Shown here piece after piece: positions 34,037 through 46,744 of a stretch of 64,000 nucleotides of DNA. Position numbers and translations under genes: made by a program. The stretch is taken from positions 1 through 64,000 of the forward strand of contig CAUYLG010065699.1 of the NCBI GenBank assembly GCA_963573385.1. Reading direction: 5' to 3'. Numbering within the stretch: the stretch's first letter is position 1; each line of letters begins with the position of its first letter. Origin of the DNA: Cacajao melanocephalus (lineage: Eukaryota > Chordata > Mammalia > Primates > Pitheciidae). The notes under the pieces are model-generated. The model ran no database searches, was not told the DNA's origin, and worked only from the letters and a program-made list of their open reading frames with translations.

Positions 34037-34985
34037 TATAACTGTAGAGTCTATGTCGCCAATATTCAAATCCAGATTTCATGCTTCAGTTGTTACAAAC
34101 AGTCAGAAGAAGGCAGAATAAGACAGGAATAAGAAATGAAAAAAATATATATCAGCATAGAATGGCATTTCATTTTTCTCATTAAACCTTTTCCATCAAC
34201 TGAGAAGGCACATGTTAAAACAACAAACTCTCAAGGATGCAAAAATACCTACTCAGGCACTTCAAATGGAATGGTTTGAATGGAATCAAGATAAGAGGCA
34301 GCCTCTTCAGACAATATTGAGCATCTGCTGTGTTAATAATGTTTAGTTACACCAGTCCTTCAATGAATTCTACTGTATTCAAGCATGGAAATCCAGCAGT
34401 TTAGATGGCACCAAAAAGGGGCCACAGTTAGCTGCACAAGCCACTTACAAAATCACAAACTATGCAAAACTGATTTCTAGTTCAGAAAGGAAATTATTAT
34501 AGAATTGGGCAGACCTAAAAGGCTGGCATGTAAATCTCATGCAATGACATCCCACCTCTATGCCATGTGTCACTCTGCTATCCACATGCTTTCTTTGGTA
34601 AATTGCTAACACACGGTCTGGCCTTGTATATCCAAGTGGAATTATCATTTAGTTTCATTACTGCAAACAGCCTATAAATAGTTTTACAATTATAATCTTG
34701 ATTTGAAAAATATGAATAGAAAGGGAATGACTTCCTTGGGGAAGCTGTTAAGTGCATTATTATTCCATCTTTCAAATGAGAATGTGCTTTTAATTCCAGC
34801 CTTCCTCTCTGATCAGAATTTCTTTTATGCACTAGATTCATTCAACAGCATCCTGGAAGTTCATTCTCCACTGCAAGCCCACAGATGCATGATCACACAA
34901 GGCAAGGTGCTTCACCCACCACATCTGAGTCTCAATTTTGCCCAGCAAAAATCCACTTTTTTCAATGCCATGAATCCCCCAAAAT
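34037..34985. other. unassigned DNA
   Basis: No gene or repeat recognised; the 112-codon ORF at 34703-35041 (+) runs into THE1 and has no recognisable motif. Confidence 0.5.
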
Positions 34986-34990
34986 GTACA

Positions 34991-35352
34991 TGTATTAGTC
35001 CATTTTCATACTATTATGAAGAAATACCCAAGACTGGGTAATTTGTAAAGAAAAAGAGGTTTAATGGACTCACAGTTCCACATGGCTGGGGAGGCCTCAC
35101 AACCATGGTGGAAGGCAAAGAAGGAACAAAGGCACATCTTACATGGCAGCAGGCAAGAGGGAAGGTGCAGGGGAACTCCCATTTATAAAACCATCAGATC
35201 TCGTGTGATTTATTCACTATCATAAGTACAGCATGAGAAAACCTGCCCCTAGACTGAATTACCTCCGACTGGGTCCCTCCCAAGACACGTGGGGATTATG
35301 GGAGCTACAATTAAAGATAAGATTTGGGTGAGGACACAGCCAAACCATGTCA
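34991..35352 (-). mobile_element. THE1-type solo LTR with perfect target duplication
   Basis: Antisense 'tgtattagtccattttcata' to 'caaaccatgtca'. Identical flanks 'gtaca' at 34986-34990 and 35353-35357. Confidence 0.96.
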
Positions 35353-35461
35353 GTACACACAGCTAGTTGAGCTGCTTTTTCAAACCGCTGAAATAACTCT
35401 TCTAAGAGATGTGAAGGGAAAATAAATCTTGGAGACCCCAAAATCATTAAGCTAATGGAAA

Positions 35462-35858
35462 AAGTCAAGCTGGGACCTGCTTAGGGCAAACTTGCCTCCC
35501 ATTCTATTCAAAGTCACCCCTTTGCTCACTGAGATAAATGCACATCTAATTGTCTCTCTCGGAAAAGCTAACCAGAAACTTAAAAGAATGCAACCAGTTG
35601 TCTCTCATCTACCTGTCACCTGGAAGCCCCCCTCCGTGCTTGAGTTGTCTTGCCCTTCTGGATGGAACCAATATACATCTTACATATATTGATTGATGTC
35701 TTATGTCTCCTAAAATGTATAAATCAAACTTTGCTCTGACCACCTTGGGCACATATCGTCAGGACTTCCTGAGGCTGTATCATGGTGTGCATCCTCAACC
35801 TTGGCAAAATAAACTTTCTATATTAACTGAGACCTGTCTCAGATATTCAGTGTTCACA
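35462..35858 (+). mobile_element. ERV-type solo LTR
   Basis: LTR hallmarks: 'aaaatgtataaatcaaactt' (TATA region), 'gggcacatatcgtcaggact' and 'ccttggcaaaataaactttc' (polyadenylation signal), with terminal 'cagtgttcaca'. Subfamily not assigned; no viral genes adjacent. Confidence 0.75.
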
Positions 35859-37271
35859 GAAGTTACTAATCCATGGAGAAGGTTCTAATGTTATTTGATG
35901 GCTTAAAAATCCTGGATTAGCTGAGGCTGAACTGGCTGACTTGGCAGACAAGGATATAGTCTGAAAGTAACCACAATTGATATATTAGAATTAGCATTTT
36001 GAATGAACTCTGTTCTCCAGCTATTTTTCTCTTCTCTTTACAAATTTTTTTTTCCTGAAGAAATCTGGTTTTGTAAGTTTTCCTATGTATCCTGATTCAA
36101 AAAACTTTGATTTCACACTTAGTTAGAATTGACAAGATTGCCCTCAACCACTCTGCATCATGGAAAGTAATGATCTTCCTGGTGAGAACGAAAGGCATTT
36201 ATAAAGTTCAACTCCACCTGCCTTCATAAATCCACATTTTCAAGGGAAAATGAAAACCACACCCATTGAACCACAGAGAATATTCTCCCCACTTGACATT
36301 TTTCTGTGCATTTTTAAAATAACATACCTTTTGGAGTGCAGAATGCACACTTCAAAGAGATTTTTTTTGTTCTGTTATTATCAGTGATGGAAGGACCTAT
36401 ATTGGGATTATTCTGTAACTCATTGCAACTTGTTTAAGGTGAATATTCCAGCTTCATAAAAAGTGAATATTCCAGCCTCATACCTGATTGTGTGGTTTCT
36501 TCATTAGCTCTTCTTGTTTGCACAGTTAAGCAGAAAAAAACCCAACCATTTGTACAAATAAAGGTGGAGAATTAAGTTATGCTGTCAGTTTTTGAATTTC
36601 TCTCCAAAGGTGTTTTACAGATTGTCTAAAGTGGGCTTGTGGGTTATCAGTTTTCTGAAATTCTGTGGCCCAATTTGATAGGTGCAATTCCAAATTGTTA
36701 TTTCAAGCACAATCTAGTTGATTGCCCTCAAAATGCTGACCCTGACCCATAAAGACTACTCAAGGAACACAGGATTTCAGCTTCCTTCTTGGACAGGCTG
36801 GGTATTGGCCACACTGCAAAAGTAACAGGGACATAGCTGATATATTGGCTTTCCTACACCTGCTGATTTCTATTTTTGTTTAAATATTTAGGGCAGACAG
36901 ATAGTTAGGTCAGTGTCTTGCCTTCTCTTTGTAGTACTTAATTCCTAGACCAACCAACCCAGCAGCCCTCTTTTGAGGGAGTATATCCATCAATGCTCCT
37001 ATGTAAAACCTTGTCTCTGATTTTCTTTCATTTTTTTAAGTTTAAAGACAATAAAAGTAATCTTTCTTTCTCTCTTTTCAGAGAAGCCTAGATCTCAGGA
37101 TTAATGTTTCAAACTGAAGAATTCAGAATACTGCATTGAAAATATTCCTTCCTCCTTTAAAAACATCCTTTTTTTGTGACACCCACCTCCTCATTCAAAT
37201 ATAGTAAAATCGTGAGAAGAAGACAATGGAGAAGCTAGAATCTTGGGACTAGCAACTTTTCAGGAGTGTCT
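35859..37271. other. unassigned AT-rich DNA with a short direct repeat
   Basis: A 24-base-spaced direct repeat, 36439-36457 and 36463-36481, differs at one base. Otherwise no gene or repeat recognised. Confidence 0.5.
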
Positions 37272-38166
37272 AACAGGATGGAATCCTCTACATTGGCACT
37301 ATTGATATTTGAGGACTGATAACGAACCTACCTTTACAAAATTGTGATAGGAAGAGAAATCTGACATCATTGACTCCATCTTACTTCTGACCTCCAAGCT
37401 GTCCTTGGTCATTCCTGCGCATAGGCCAAATTAACTTTGGGAGGAATTTAGTTTATGGTTTAACTTTGAAATAAGAATGATTATAGTCCCTCCCTAAAAT
37501 ACTCTCCTCCGTGTTAGCGGCTGAAACCACCTTTGTAAGACTAATGAGAAGTCAGACGATAGACATAGTTTCTCTCATCTCTTACTGCTCAGGAGTCATG
37601 TGGCCAACTCACAAGATTTGTGAGCTAACTAAGGTTGTTGTTTTTTTTCTGAGCTGTTTTTCAGGCTGACCCCACCCAGACTCAGGACTCATGATTGCAC
37701 TGTTCCTGTGGCCCTACCCAGAGGTGGACTCAGGGCATGGAGACCGTTTTCTACACTTTTATGATTTCATCCCCAGCCAAGCAGCAGTACCCATTCCCTG
37801 TCCTTCTGCCCACCAAATTGTCTAGAAAACCCACTAATCTCTGAGCCTTCAGGGAGACTGGTTTCTGTGATAATTCCAGTTCTCCTGTGTGGACTGGTCT
37901 CATGTCAATTAAACTTTTTCTCTACTACTGCAATGCTACGGTCTCAGTAGATTGATTTTGTCTGTGCAATGGACAGGAAGAACCCGTAGGGTGATTACAA
38001 TAATTCTCTGTGGTGGGTCTGTCCTGTGCATTGCAGGATGGTTAGCAGCATTTCTGGCCTCCACCCACTAGGCACTAATAGAGCACTCCCCTACATCTAA
38101 CAATTAAAATTTCTTTGGACATTGTCCCCTGATGGACAAAATTGGCATTGCTTGAGAACCCTATGA
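37272..38166 (-). mobile_element. MER20 hAT-Charlie element split by an LTR
   Basis: Antisense MER20: left part 'cattggcactattgatattt', then the ERV LTR, then 'gtcctgtgcattgcaggatg', 'tggcctccacccactaggc' and 'ggcattgcttgagaaccct'. The two parts join into a full MER20 once the LTR is removed. Confidence 0.85.
37323..37999 (+). mobile_element. ERV class I-type solo LTR inside MER20
   Basis: About 677 bases with 'atgtcaattaaactttttct' (polyadenylation region) and terminal 'gggtgattaca'. Four-base flanks 'ataa' at 37319-37322 and 38000-38003 fit an ERV1-type duplication. The 5' terminus lacks a clear TG, so a base or two may be mutated. No gag/pol/env. Confidence 0.8.
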
Positions 38167-38591
38167 TGATAAGAGGTACTTACCCAAAGAAAATGCAATA
38201 ATTATTATTATCTGCATAATTATAACAACATTCTCCCTTCTAATGTAAAACTTTTTTCTACTGTAATACTTTCAAAAAAAATTCTGCTTTGCATTTCCAA
38301 ATCTTTTTACTAAAAGAGATTTATTCTTCTCATTTCAAGGTTTTGAGAAATCCAAGTGGCATGTTAGATTTACCTTTTTGGATAGAAAAATCCTAAGTGT
38401 TTTTCTGTCTCACAGATAACTGGCTAGCTCTGTTTCACAAAGTTCTGAAAAGAATAAACACATCTTCTGTTCAGTATACAGCCATGTTAAAGATTCCAGA
38501 AATTTTTCTGCTCCAATGTTACAATTTGACCAAATTTAATGAAATTGAAATTGGTCAATGGAAAAAAAGAACTCCATAAAATATTTTAAAG
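38167..38591. other. unassigned AT-rich DNA
   Basis: No repeat or gene recognised. Confidence 0.45.
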
Positions 38592-39567
38592 AGGTTTACT
38601 CTGAGCTCATAAGTGATCACAGCCCAGAGAAAACTCAAACCCAAGAAACCTTGAGTAAGTGATTGCAAGGTGATCGAATTACAGTTTAGTTTTAGGGAGA
38701 CAGGAGTTACAGGCAAAGACACAAGTCAATACATGGAATGTAGATATCGGTTTGACCTTAAAGGTGGGATAACTTGAAGCAGGGGCTTCCAGGTTATAGG
38801 GGGATTCAGAGATTCTTTAATTTGCAGCAGGCTAACGGACTAAGGCTCTTTCTGGAACTTGGAGTCAGCAGAAAAGAATGGTTAAATTAGATAAGGATGC
38901 TGCGTAGCAAGACCGATGGCCTGCAGGCATGACTTAACCATTGCCTGGCATGGCCTGAGGTTCTAATTATAATTTGGTATCTGATTGCCACCAAGTCTTG
39001 TCTTGTGATGGAGAGGTTTTTAACATTAATGCTGCTCAGTTGTGTCTAAATTCCAAGAGAGAAGAGGTATAATGAGGTATGTTTCACTTCTGATATGGTT
39101 AGGCTGTTTCCCCACCCAAATCTCATCTTGAATTGTAGCTCTTATAGTTCTCACGTGTTGTGGGAAGGGACCCTGTGGGAGATAATTGAATCATGGGGAC
39201 GATTTCGCCTGTACTATTCTTGTAGCAGTGAATAAGTCTCATGAGATCTGATGGTTTTATAAGAGGAAACCATTTCACTTGGCTCTCATTTTCTCTTTTC
39301 TGCTGCCATGTAAGACATACCTTCTGCCTTCCACCATGACTGTGAGGCCTCCCCAGCCACATGGAACTGTGAGTCCATTAAACCTGTTTTCCCTTGTAAA
39401 TGTCCCTATGTTGTGTATGTCTTTATCAGAAGTGTGAGAACGGACTAAAACAACTTCCCTTCCCATCATGGCCAGAACTCAGTTTTTCAGGATTCTCTAG
39501 GGTTCCCTTGGTCAAGAGGGGATCTGATCAGTTGATGGAGGGCTTAGGATTTTATTTTTAGTTTACA
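38592..39567 (-). mobile_element. ERV-type solo LTR, antisense, split by THE1
   Basis: Antisense LTR pattern: 'gggataacttgaagcagggg', 'cttccaggttatagggggat', 'gaggtataatgaggtatg', then THE1, then 'catcatggccagaactcag', 'ggcttaggattttattttta' and terminal 'gtttaca' (sense start TGTAAAC). The 38592 edge is approximate. Confidence 0.7.
39091..39452 (+). mobile_element. THE1-type solo LTR with perfect target duplication
   Basis: Sense 'tgatatggttaggctg' to 'gagaacggactaaaaca'. Identical 'acttc' flanks at 39086-39090 and 39453-39457. Inserted into the older antisense LTR. Confidence 0.96.
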
Positions 39568-39639
39568 AATTTAACAAGATGTGTGGTCATGTGGTGTTTT
39601 CGAACACTACTTCTGATACCATCCATGTGTTACTTTCTT

Positions 39640-40345
39640 ATCCCAATTCTGCAATTCTCTGATATCAACTGGGTTTCCAACAGTTCCATTCAATTCTGAC
39701 ACTAACTACCTGGAGTTAGCAAAGACAGGTTAAGGGTTCAGTCCCATAGGACTGCCATACTTCAAGTCCCAGAGACCACCTATATTTCCAACCCGCTGGC
39801 TAGAAGTTTGGGGGTTCCCACAATGCCTTCCTCAGGCTCAATAATTCTCTAGAATTACTTACAGAACTTAGAAAATATTTTATGTCACTATTACTGGTTT
39901 ATTTACAGGAACAGCCAGATGGAAGAGACATATAGGGCAAGGCATGGGGGCGAGGAGGGGGACAAGGCCAGGAGCTTCCACATCCTCTGAAGACATTCCA
40001 CCCTCCCAACACATCCATGTGTGCACCCACCTAGAAGCTCCCAACTCATTGCCCAAGGGTTTTTATAGAATTCAGTGCCCAGCTTCACTTCCCTATGGTC
40101 AGGGGATGGGGCTTAAAGTACCCACTCTCTAATCACAGGTTTGCCCTTCTGGTGACCGGTCTTCATGCTGAGGCTATCTAGGGGTCCCCCCCACCATTCA
40201 TTGGCATAAACTCAGGTATCTGGAAAGGGAGTCCTTATGAATAACAAAAAGACACTATCACTCAGGAAACGCCAAGGGTTTTAGAAGCTTTCTGCGAGGC
40301 CACAGAGATCAGATATATTTTGTTATTATAGCATAGTGACAGACA
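39640..40345 (-). mobile_element. ERV-type LTR, antisense, subfamily not assigned
   Basis: Recognisable antisense blocks: 'aacagccagatggaagagac', 'catgtgtgcacccacctaga', 'gaggctatctaggggtcccc', 'ggcataaactcaggtatctg', 'atcactcaggaaacgccaag'. Edges approximate. Confidence 0.55.
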
Positions 40346-40494
40346 GGAGCACTGGCACAATCCAGCCACAATATCAGGGCCCCAGCTAGGAAGAAACGAC
40401 AGAAAGGGGAGGAGCTCTCCAGCTGTTGTTTTGCTGAGCTGAAGATAGCAAGAGTCTGCACAACTGACATTCCTAACACCTCCTAGAAATGGCT

Positions 40495-40740
40495 ATCCCC
40501 TTCTATGGGCGTTCAAGTTATGGCATGTGATAGAACGTCCTTTCTCTTTAAGGCTGAATTTCATTGTATAGATAGGCTACATTTTACCCATTCATCTGTC
40601 AATGAACATTAGGGTTGCTTCTACTTCATGGCTATTGTGAATAGATCTGCAATGAACACGAGTGTGCAAATATCTCTTTAAGATCCTGCTTCCAATTCTT
40701 TTGGATATATACCCCCCAAAAAGATTGCTGAATCTTTTTA
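40495..40740 (-). mobile_element. L1M fragment
   Basis: Antisense: 'tctgtcaatgaacattaggg', 'ggctattgtgaatagatctg', 'attcttttggatatatacc'. Very short and diverged. Confidence 0.75.
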
Positions 40741-41160
40741 AAATTTTTTTTTCAAAGAAAAATGGACAACATACTTAAAGTCAGCTTCGGGGAATGAAAT
40801 TGCTGACACGTAGATATGTTTAGATAAAGATAAGATAACAATCCAGGGAGAAGAGTACTTTATTTACTTTATTCACATTTATTTCCCCAGAGCTTTGTAA
40901 AGAAGAATCTGAGAGCCAACTACAGTTTGAGGAGCTGGAGTCCCTGGAAGCCATGCAAATACTGTATTTGTAGTACCTTCCATGTCTTCATTTCCATACA
41001 TTTTTCATCTATACAATGTTTCCACTTAATCGGGTTTTGGGGGGCTATTTGTAATTCTGTTATTTTACTCGAAAAATGATGTGTCAAGCCCTGTGTGATG
41101 TTTATCATAAAATGCCTGAGGAGGAACTCTGGTCCTGTGATAGTCATTTAAAACCAGCTG
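40741..41160. other. unassigned DNA
   Basis: No repeat or gene recognised. Confidence 0.45.
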
Positions 41161-41163
41161 TTA

Positions 41164-41422
41164 GGCTCCATGTGGTGGCTCATGCCTGTAATCCCAGCAG
41201 TTTGGGAGGCCAAGGTGAGTGGATCACTTGAGGTCAGGAGTTCCAGACTAGCCTGGCCAACATGGTGAAACCCCATCTCTACTAAAAATGCAAACATGAG
41301 GAGGGCATGGTCGTGCACGCCTGTAATCCCAGCTATTCAGGAGGCTAAAGCATGAGAATTGCCTGAACCTGGGAGTCAGAGGTTGCAGTGAGCCGAGATC
41401 ACACCACTACACTCAGCCTGGG
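41164..41422 (+). mobile_element. Alu (AluS/J-like)
   Basis: Sense dimer 'ggctcatgcctgtaatccca' to 'acactcagcctgggcaa'. The poly-A tail has expanded into the long purine tract that follows. Confidence 0.95.
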
Positions 41423-41619
41423 CAAAAGAAGAAGACGAAGGAAAGAAGGAAGGAAGGAAAGAAAGAAAGAAAGAGAGAGAGAGAGGAAGGAAGGAAGGAA
41501 GGAAAGAAGGAAGGAAGGAAGGAAGGAAGAAAAAGAAAGAGAAAGAAAGAAAGAAAGAAAGAAAGAAAAAAGAAAGAAAAAGAAAAAGAAAGAAAGGGAA
41601 AGAAAGAAGGAAAGAAGGA
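41423..41619. repeat. polypurine (GAAA)n/(GGAA)n Alu-tail expansion
   Basis: About 197 bases almost wholly purine, in GGAA, GAGA and GAAA blocks, directly after the Alu. The 95-, 112- and 113-codon ORFs over it are low-complexity. Confidence 0.96.
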
Positions 41620-41639
41620 TAGGTAGCAGCGACTGGGGG

Positions 41640-41896
41640 AGGGGTAAATGGGGAGATGTTCAAATGAGTGTAGTTTCAGTTGTGCACAATGAAAAAGTTT
41701 CAGAGATCTGTTGTACAGCAATATGAATATATTTAATGCAACTGAACTGCACATTTAAAAGTGGTTAAGATGGTAAATTTTATGTTATATGTTTTTTACT
41801 AGAATAAAAAATAAAATAGGAATATGTTGAATTGCACACTTTAAATGGGTGAGCACTATGGCATGTAAATTATACCTCAATAAAGATGTTAAAAAG
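41640..41896 (+). mobile_element. L1M 3' end
   Basis: Sense L1M 3' terminus: 'tgcaactgaactgcacattt', 'aaaagtggttaagatggtaa', 'aattatacctcaataaagat'. A second similar block (41826-41895) suggests a local repeat within the 3' UTR. Confidence 0.75.
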
Positions 41897-42026
41897 TAAA
41901 AGATAAATATTGTGAATTCCAGAAAGTTTTACGGTCTACTTAGGAGAATCTCATATTTTGCCTTTACGTGTATGTGTATAAATGTGTATGTATATATAGA
42001 TTTTGACAATTATCATTCTTTCTTTT

Positions 42027-42342
42027 CTTTCTTTCTTTTTTTTTTTTGGCGGGGTGTCGGGGATGGTGTCTCTCTCTGTCACCCAGGCTGGAGTGCAGTG
42101 GTACAATCTCAGCTCATTGTAGACTTGGCCTCCAGGACTCAAGCGATTCTCCCACCTCAGCCTCTCCAGTAGCTGGGACTACAATCATGTGCCACGACAC
42201 CTGGCTGATTTCTTTATTTTTTGTAGAGATGAGGTTTTGCCTTGTTGCCCCATCTGATCTTGAACTCCTGGGCCCAAGCCAACCTCCCACCTTGGCCTCC
42301 CAGACTGCTGAGATTACAGACATGCGCCACTACATCCAGTCT
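42027..42342 (-). mobile_element. Alu with target-site duplication
   Basis: Antisense dimer 'ctctctgtcacccaggctgg' to 'cgccactacatccagtc'. Flanks 42013-42026 and 42343-42356 are 14-base direct repeats differing at one base. Repeat-derived ORFs on both strands. Confidence 0.95.
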
Positions 42343-42662
42343 CATTATTTCTTTTAGAAGACATTTATCAATTGTTTTCAATACACAATAGCATTAAAAC
42401 CTTCATTTTCATGTAGCCATGCAGAAATAAAACAAGTCATTGTCTTCTCTGTGGCTCATATTGAGGAGGAAAAACTTTTCCTGTACTCGCTTAAGTTGTA
42501 AAATTGAGGATATGCAAACTAAACTGACAAAATACAGATTCGCAAGAGAAAAAGCGGATTGTTATTTACTTATATGTGGAAATTAACAGAAAAATGTGAC
42601 TCAAGAAAAGAGAATTTGGGGCCTATATACTATCTTAGTAATGGAAGGGGAAGGGGATAAGG

Positions 42663-42862
42663 TTTTGAGACAGCGTCTTGCTCTGTTGCCTAGGCTGGAG
42701 TGAAGTGGCACAATTATGGCTCACTGCAGCCTTGACCTCATCGGCTCAAGCAATCCTCCTGCCTTAACCTCCTAAATAGCTGGGACTACATGTGGGCACC
42801 ACCATACAGGGCTTTTTAATGTTTTTTTTTTAACTTTTTTGTAGAGACAGGGGTCATACTTT
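42663..42862 (-). mobile_element. partial Alu (AluJ-like)
   Basis: Antisense from 'ttttgagacagcgtcttgct' to 'tgtagagacaggggtcat'; the second monomer is missing. Confidence 0.9.
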
Positions 42863-43998
42863 TTCAAATTAATGACTTTTGTGAAAGACAAGTGGGCCCT
42901 TATAGATACAACAGTTTTGTGACAATGTCTGGTGTTATGCCAACTTCTCGTCTCTGGTGATAAGAGTCTATCTTCCCTGGTTACTCCAAGAAAGGAGATT
43001 TATGAGAATTGAGTCCCTCATCTGAAAATCGTATTTATGCATGTTCTGGACTCCTTCACTTATTCTGGCTCCCCACTTCTGTCTACTCCAAAACTTTTTA
43101 AATTTAGTGGGACAAGAATAACCCTTACTTAGCAATCAAGACTCTGCATTTACTGTTGACCTCTGTCTCATTCTAACCTTATCATAGCCACTACCACTAC
43201 GTGCAAATAGTGTCCTTTTATTTATAAGCACCCAGTGGGAAAATGAACAAGGAAAGGCACAGATACAGTATTGGAGAGAGAGTTAAAGGATCAGGGCCAG
43301 AGCTAAGCAGCTTTTGACTAAGTCTTGAAGGAATAGCAAACTGCAGCCAAATAGACGATTGTGAAAAGGGTTTTAAGCAGAGGGAAACTTGTTTGCAAGA
43401 GCCGAAAAGCCAAAAAAGGCAGGGATCTCTTACCAACTGTCAGTATCTGACAGAGTCTTAAGATTTCTGTAGAAATAGCTCTGGATTGGTAGTAATTTTT
43501 GGAATCTGGATTTTCTCCTCAGCACAGTAAAGAGCTCTTAAGGAATCTGAGCCCAATGGTGGTGACATGAACATAAGAAATGACATGCTAATGGCACTCT
43601 CCTATGGCCTAATTTCTCTCCTAAGGTCCCCAAGTTTGTAAACTTATTTACCTTCTCCTATGCCACCTCCAAGTTTTCCTTCATACAGACTCCCTCTACC
43701 TTTTGTCAGTGTACAGACAGCATTAGAATTTCTCATTGCCTTTGCAGAAGAAAAAAATATACAGCATACAATTAGACACCCGATTTCATTCAGGTCATTG
43801 CAATAGGGAAAATGTTCTTTCATGAGCAACATATCAAAGGATAGGATTGGAGCCTGGGGTTTTGTAGAGGGAAGATGTGGACAAGGGAATCATTCTTATC
43901 ATCTGCTATTGTTACAACGGAAGGAGGTGGGCCTTATCTGGGGATGCTCAGTTAATCTTTTCATGGAATTCAAGAGTGGGGGCAATAGTGAAGTCATG
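42863..43998. other. unassigned DNA, possibly old repeat
   Basis: The sequences on either side of the partial Alu (42480-42660 and 42863-43060) may be halves of one old element, and 43255-43560 has interspersed-repeat texture, but I cannot name either. Confidence 0.35.
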
Positions 43999-44434
43999 GA
44001 ATCAATCTAGGTGCCCACTAACAGTTAATTGGATAAAGAAAATATTATACATATACACTGTGGAATACTATGCAGCCATAAAAAAAGAATGAAATTATGT
44101 CTTTTGCAGCAACATGTATGCAGCTGGAGGCCATTATCCTAATCAAATTAACACAGGAACAGAAAACTAAATGCTGCATGTTCTCACTTACAAGTAGGAG
44201 CTAAACATTGGGTACTCATAGACATAAAGATAGCAAAAATAGACACTGGGGACTACTAAAATAGGAAGACAAGGAGGGGAGCAAGGGTTGAAAAAATTAA
44301 CCATTGGGTGCTAGGCTCAGAACCTGGGCAATGGGATAATTTGTACTCCAAACCTCATCATCACGCCATATACCCAGATAACAAACCTGCACATCTACTC
44401 TCTGAATCTTAAATAAAAACAGAAAAATAAAAAA
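43999..44434 (+). mobile_element. 5'-truncated L1 3' end (L1P-like)
   Basis: Sense: 'ggaatactatgcagccataa', 'tgcatgttctcacttacaag', 'gacactggggactactaaaa', 'aacctgcacatctactctct', poly-A-like tail to 44434. Only the last part of ORF2 and the 3' UTR remain. Confidence 0.92.
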
Positions 44435-44552
44435 AGTGTGAGGGGAAATTGTTAACTCTTCCTATGTTCTGGGAGCTTAGGGCTCAGGTGATGTTCAACA
44501 TTGTCACCCTGCTACACATGTGTCATGGTGATGGGCTTGACCTCTAATTCTA

Positions 44553-44578
44553 AGAGAGAGAGAGAGAGAGAGAGAGAG
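44553..44578. repeat. (GA)n microsatellite
   Basis: Thirteen uninterrupted AG units. Confidence 0.95.
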
Positions 44579-46744
44579 TAACAGCACATGTACTAGGGAG
44601 ATCTTTGGTGTTCACATAGCTATACACACTTTTTATTTTAGGGTGAGAGGGTTTGATTGCATTTTTTCATTAATTATAATATGAAAAATGTCTTTCACAC
44701 TTGCAGCTCATTATTGATAACATCGTGCAGATTTTCAAGACGGGACCAAACATGGAAACGGTGATCAAGTAGTTCTTGTATACATGAACTGTTACAGATG
44801 CATTGGCCATTTGTAGTCCTGCTCCAGTGGGTTTTTGCCCAACAAACACAGGAATTCACCAAATTGAAATATGTGTTTATCCTTTAATGTATTGTAGGAT
44901 ATAGTATATTTCTGACAGAATAAAACTTCTATTTTATCAGACATTGGTGAGAATTGAACACTCTCTTAAAATACTATACATCTGATATTGGAGGAGGGGG
45001 GACCTATTGAATAGCTCTGTCTTTATATATTTGAAAGCATATTTCTCCTTCTTTACCCACCTGCTTCCACTGCTGGGCACTGAGGATGCATTCATATCCT
45101 TGGCCCGTCTCACCATGTCAGGTGAATGAGGCAGCAGGTATATTTCTGACCAAAGGCAGTAGATGTATTGCTGGAAGCCAACCATTACAGACCAGGAAAC
45201 CTAGGAAAATTTAGCATTACAAAGAATTGACTGTAGGCACTCACATCCAAACTAAAATGTATTCTGAACTCATCTTCTCTTATTTTGGGGTCCTAAGTAT
45301 GCTCTAATCACCCCAACATAGTTCAAAACCTCTTGCCAGTCACAAGCCTGGATAGAAACCATCCCTAGAGAGAAGAGGTGTATTTCTTCCTAAAGAAGGC
45401 AGGAAGCTTCTCTCAAAACATCAGTCATGGTGGAGATGAGCTTGAAGGGGGAAAGTTAATTCAAAGCAATCCAAAAGAAAAGCAGTTCAAAGAAGAAAAG
45501 AAAGTTCAAAAGAAATAGAAAGGGGAGAAGAAAATGTTAACCTCTAGAAGATTCTTCCTTGACACTGGGCAACTTTCTGAGGATGTGCTTGAGCACCGAC
45601 GGGATAGTGCCTAGAAAAAAGGAAAGTTCCCTCTAGATTACTATGTGCAGCCAACAACTCTGAGGCCATCTCTCAGAAAATACTAAATTTTTCTTTAATA
45701 AGTACCTGTGCTATGTCTTTTTCCATGACTAATAACGCATTGTGCTTGAAATTGTTAAACTCACAGGAGGATAAAGTCATCACAGCGATAATAAGATATA
45801 AAAATGGACATATTTTAATAACTTTAATTTTTAAAGCAATTTTACATAACCCGTTGATTGAGAGAACCAAGTAGATTGATTGGTTCCAAGAAAAGCTTTT
45901 TGAAAAATCACAAATGTATAGATCAGGAAGGATGAAACGGATATACAAATGGAGGCTTAACTGGTTTCTCTAGCTGGGATGGGGAAAAAGTCAATTATGT
46001 CACATAATCCAGCCAATGTGGGACTGAAAAAAATTTGCAAATCTCTAAGAATTATTTTGGCATTACTATCTATTAAATACAACTTAGAGAGTTATAAAAT
46101 AATTCAGAAAAAAACAAAGGCTAAAATCAGATAACTCAGGAGAGTGTGCTCTATGTTGAAAATGCATATTTTTAAGCACTTTTTTTGTTTTGGCCACAGT
46201 ATCTCCAGCTAACTGGACATCTCACTGTTTTGTGTTTGACTTGTGATAAATCCAACATTATGCTATTTTCATTCTAAGTAACACGTGATTCTAAAAGGAA
46301 TTTATTTGTAGTCAATGACAGAATGTAAACACACAAGTATGCATTATCCCCATCAAGAAAAAATAATTGTTTGAAGCTCTTAAGCACATGGGAAATGGTC
46401 AAGCTAGGTTTTCAAGTCTTTGCTTGGGATTATTTTTTAAGCCTGTCACAAAGTACGAATAACATCATTGGTTGAAAATTTATTTTTTTTTGTGTGTTGT
46501 ACATTTTTTCTTGGAGCAAGCAAAAGCCACTTACACACAAGCTTGGAAAGTAAAAGGAATCCCAAGATGAATACTATTCTGAATTTAAATGCAAGAACTT
46601 AGATAGTATCCTGGGTGATATTTTTTCTGTGATTTATGAATTAATATCCAAAGGGAGATTTCTACAAATGAACCAACCAGTGGTAATATAATTGGATGAA
46701 CTAGAATGACTCAAATTTCCTTCTGCATCATTTTTAATGGGGAC
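44579..46744. other. unassigned DNA
   Basis: The longest stretch with no recognised repeat (about 2.2 kb). Purine-rich at 45440-45540. No ORF with recognisable features, no splice-flanked exon evident. Confidence 0.5.

Noticed and set aside
41376..41754. ORFs of 95, 112 and 113 codons
   Set aside because: Low-complexity products of the Alu-tail purine expansion.
42046..42357. 103-codon ORF resembling many human 'hypothetical proteins'
   Set aside because: Translation of an antisense Alu; such ORFs are common and non-functional.
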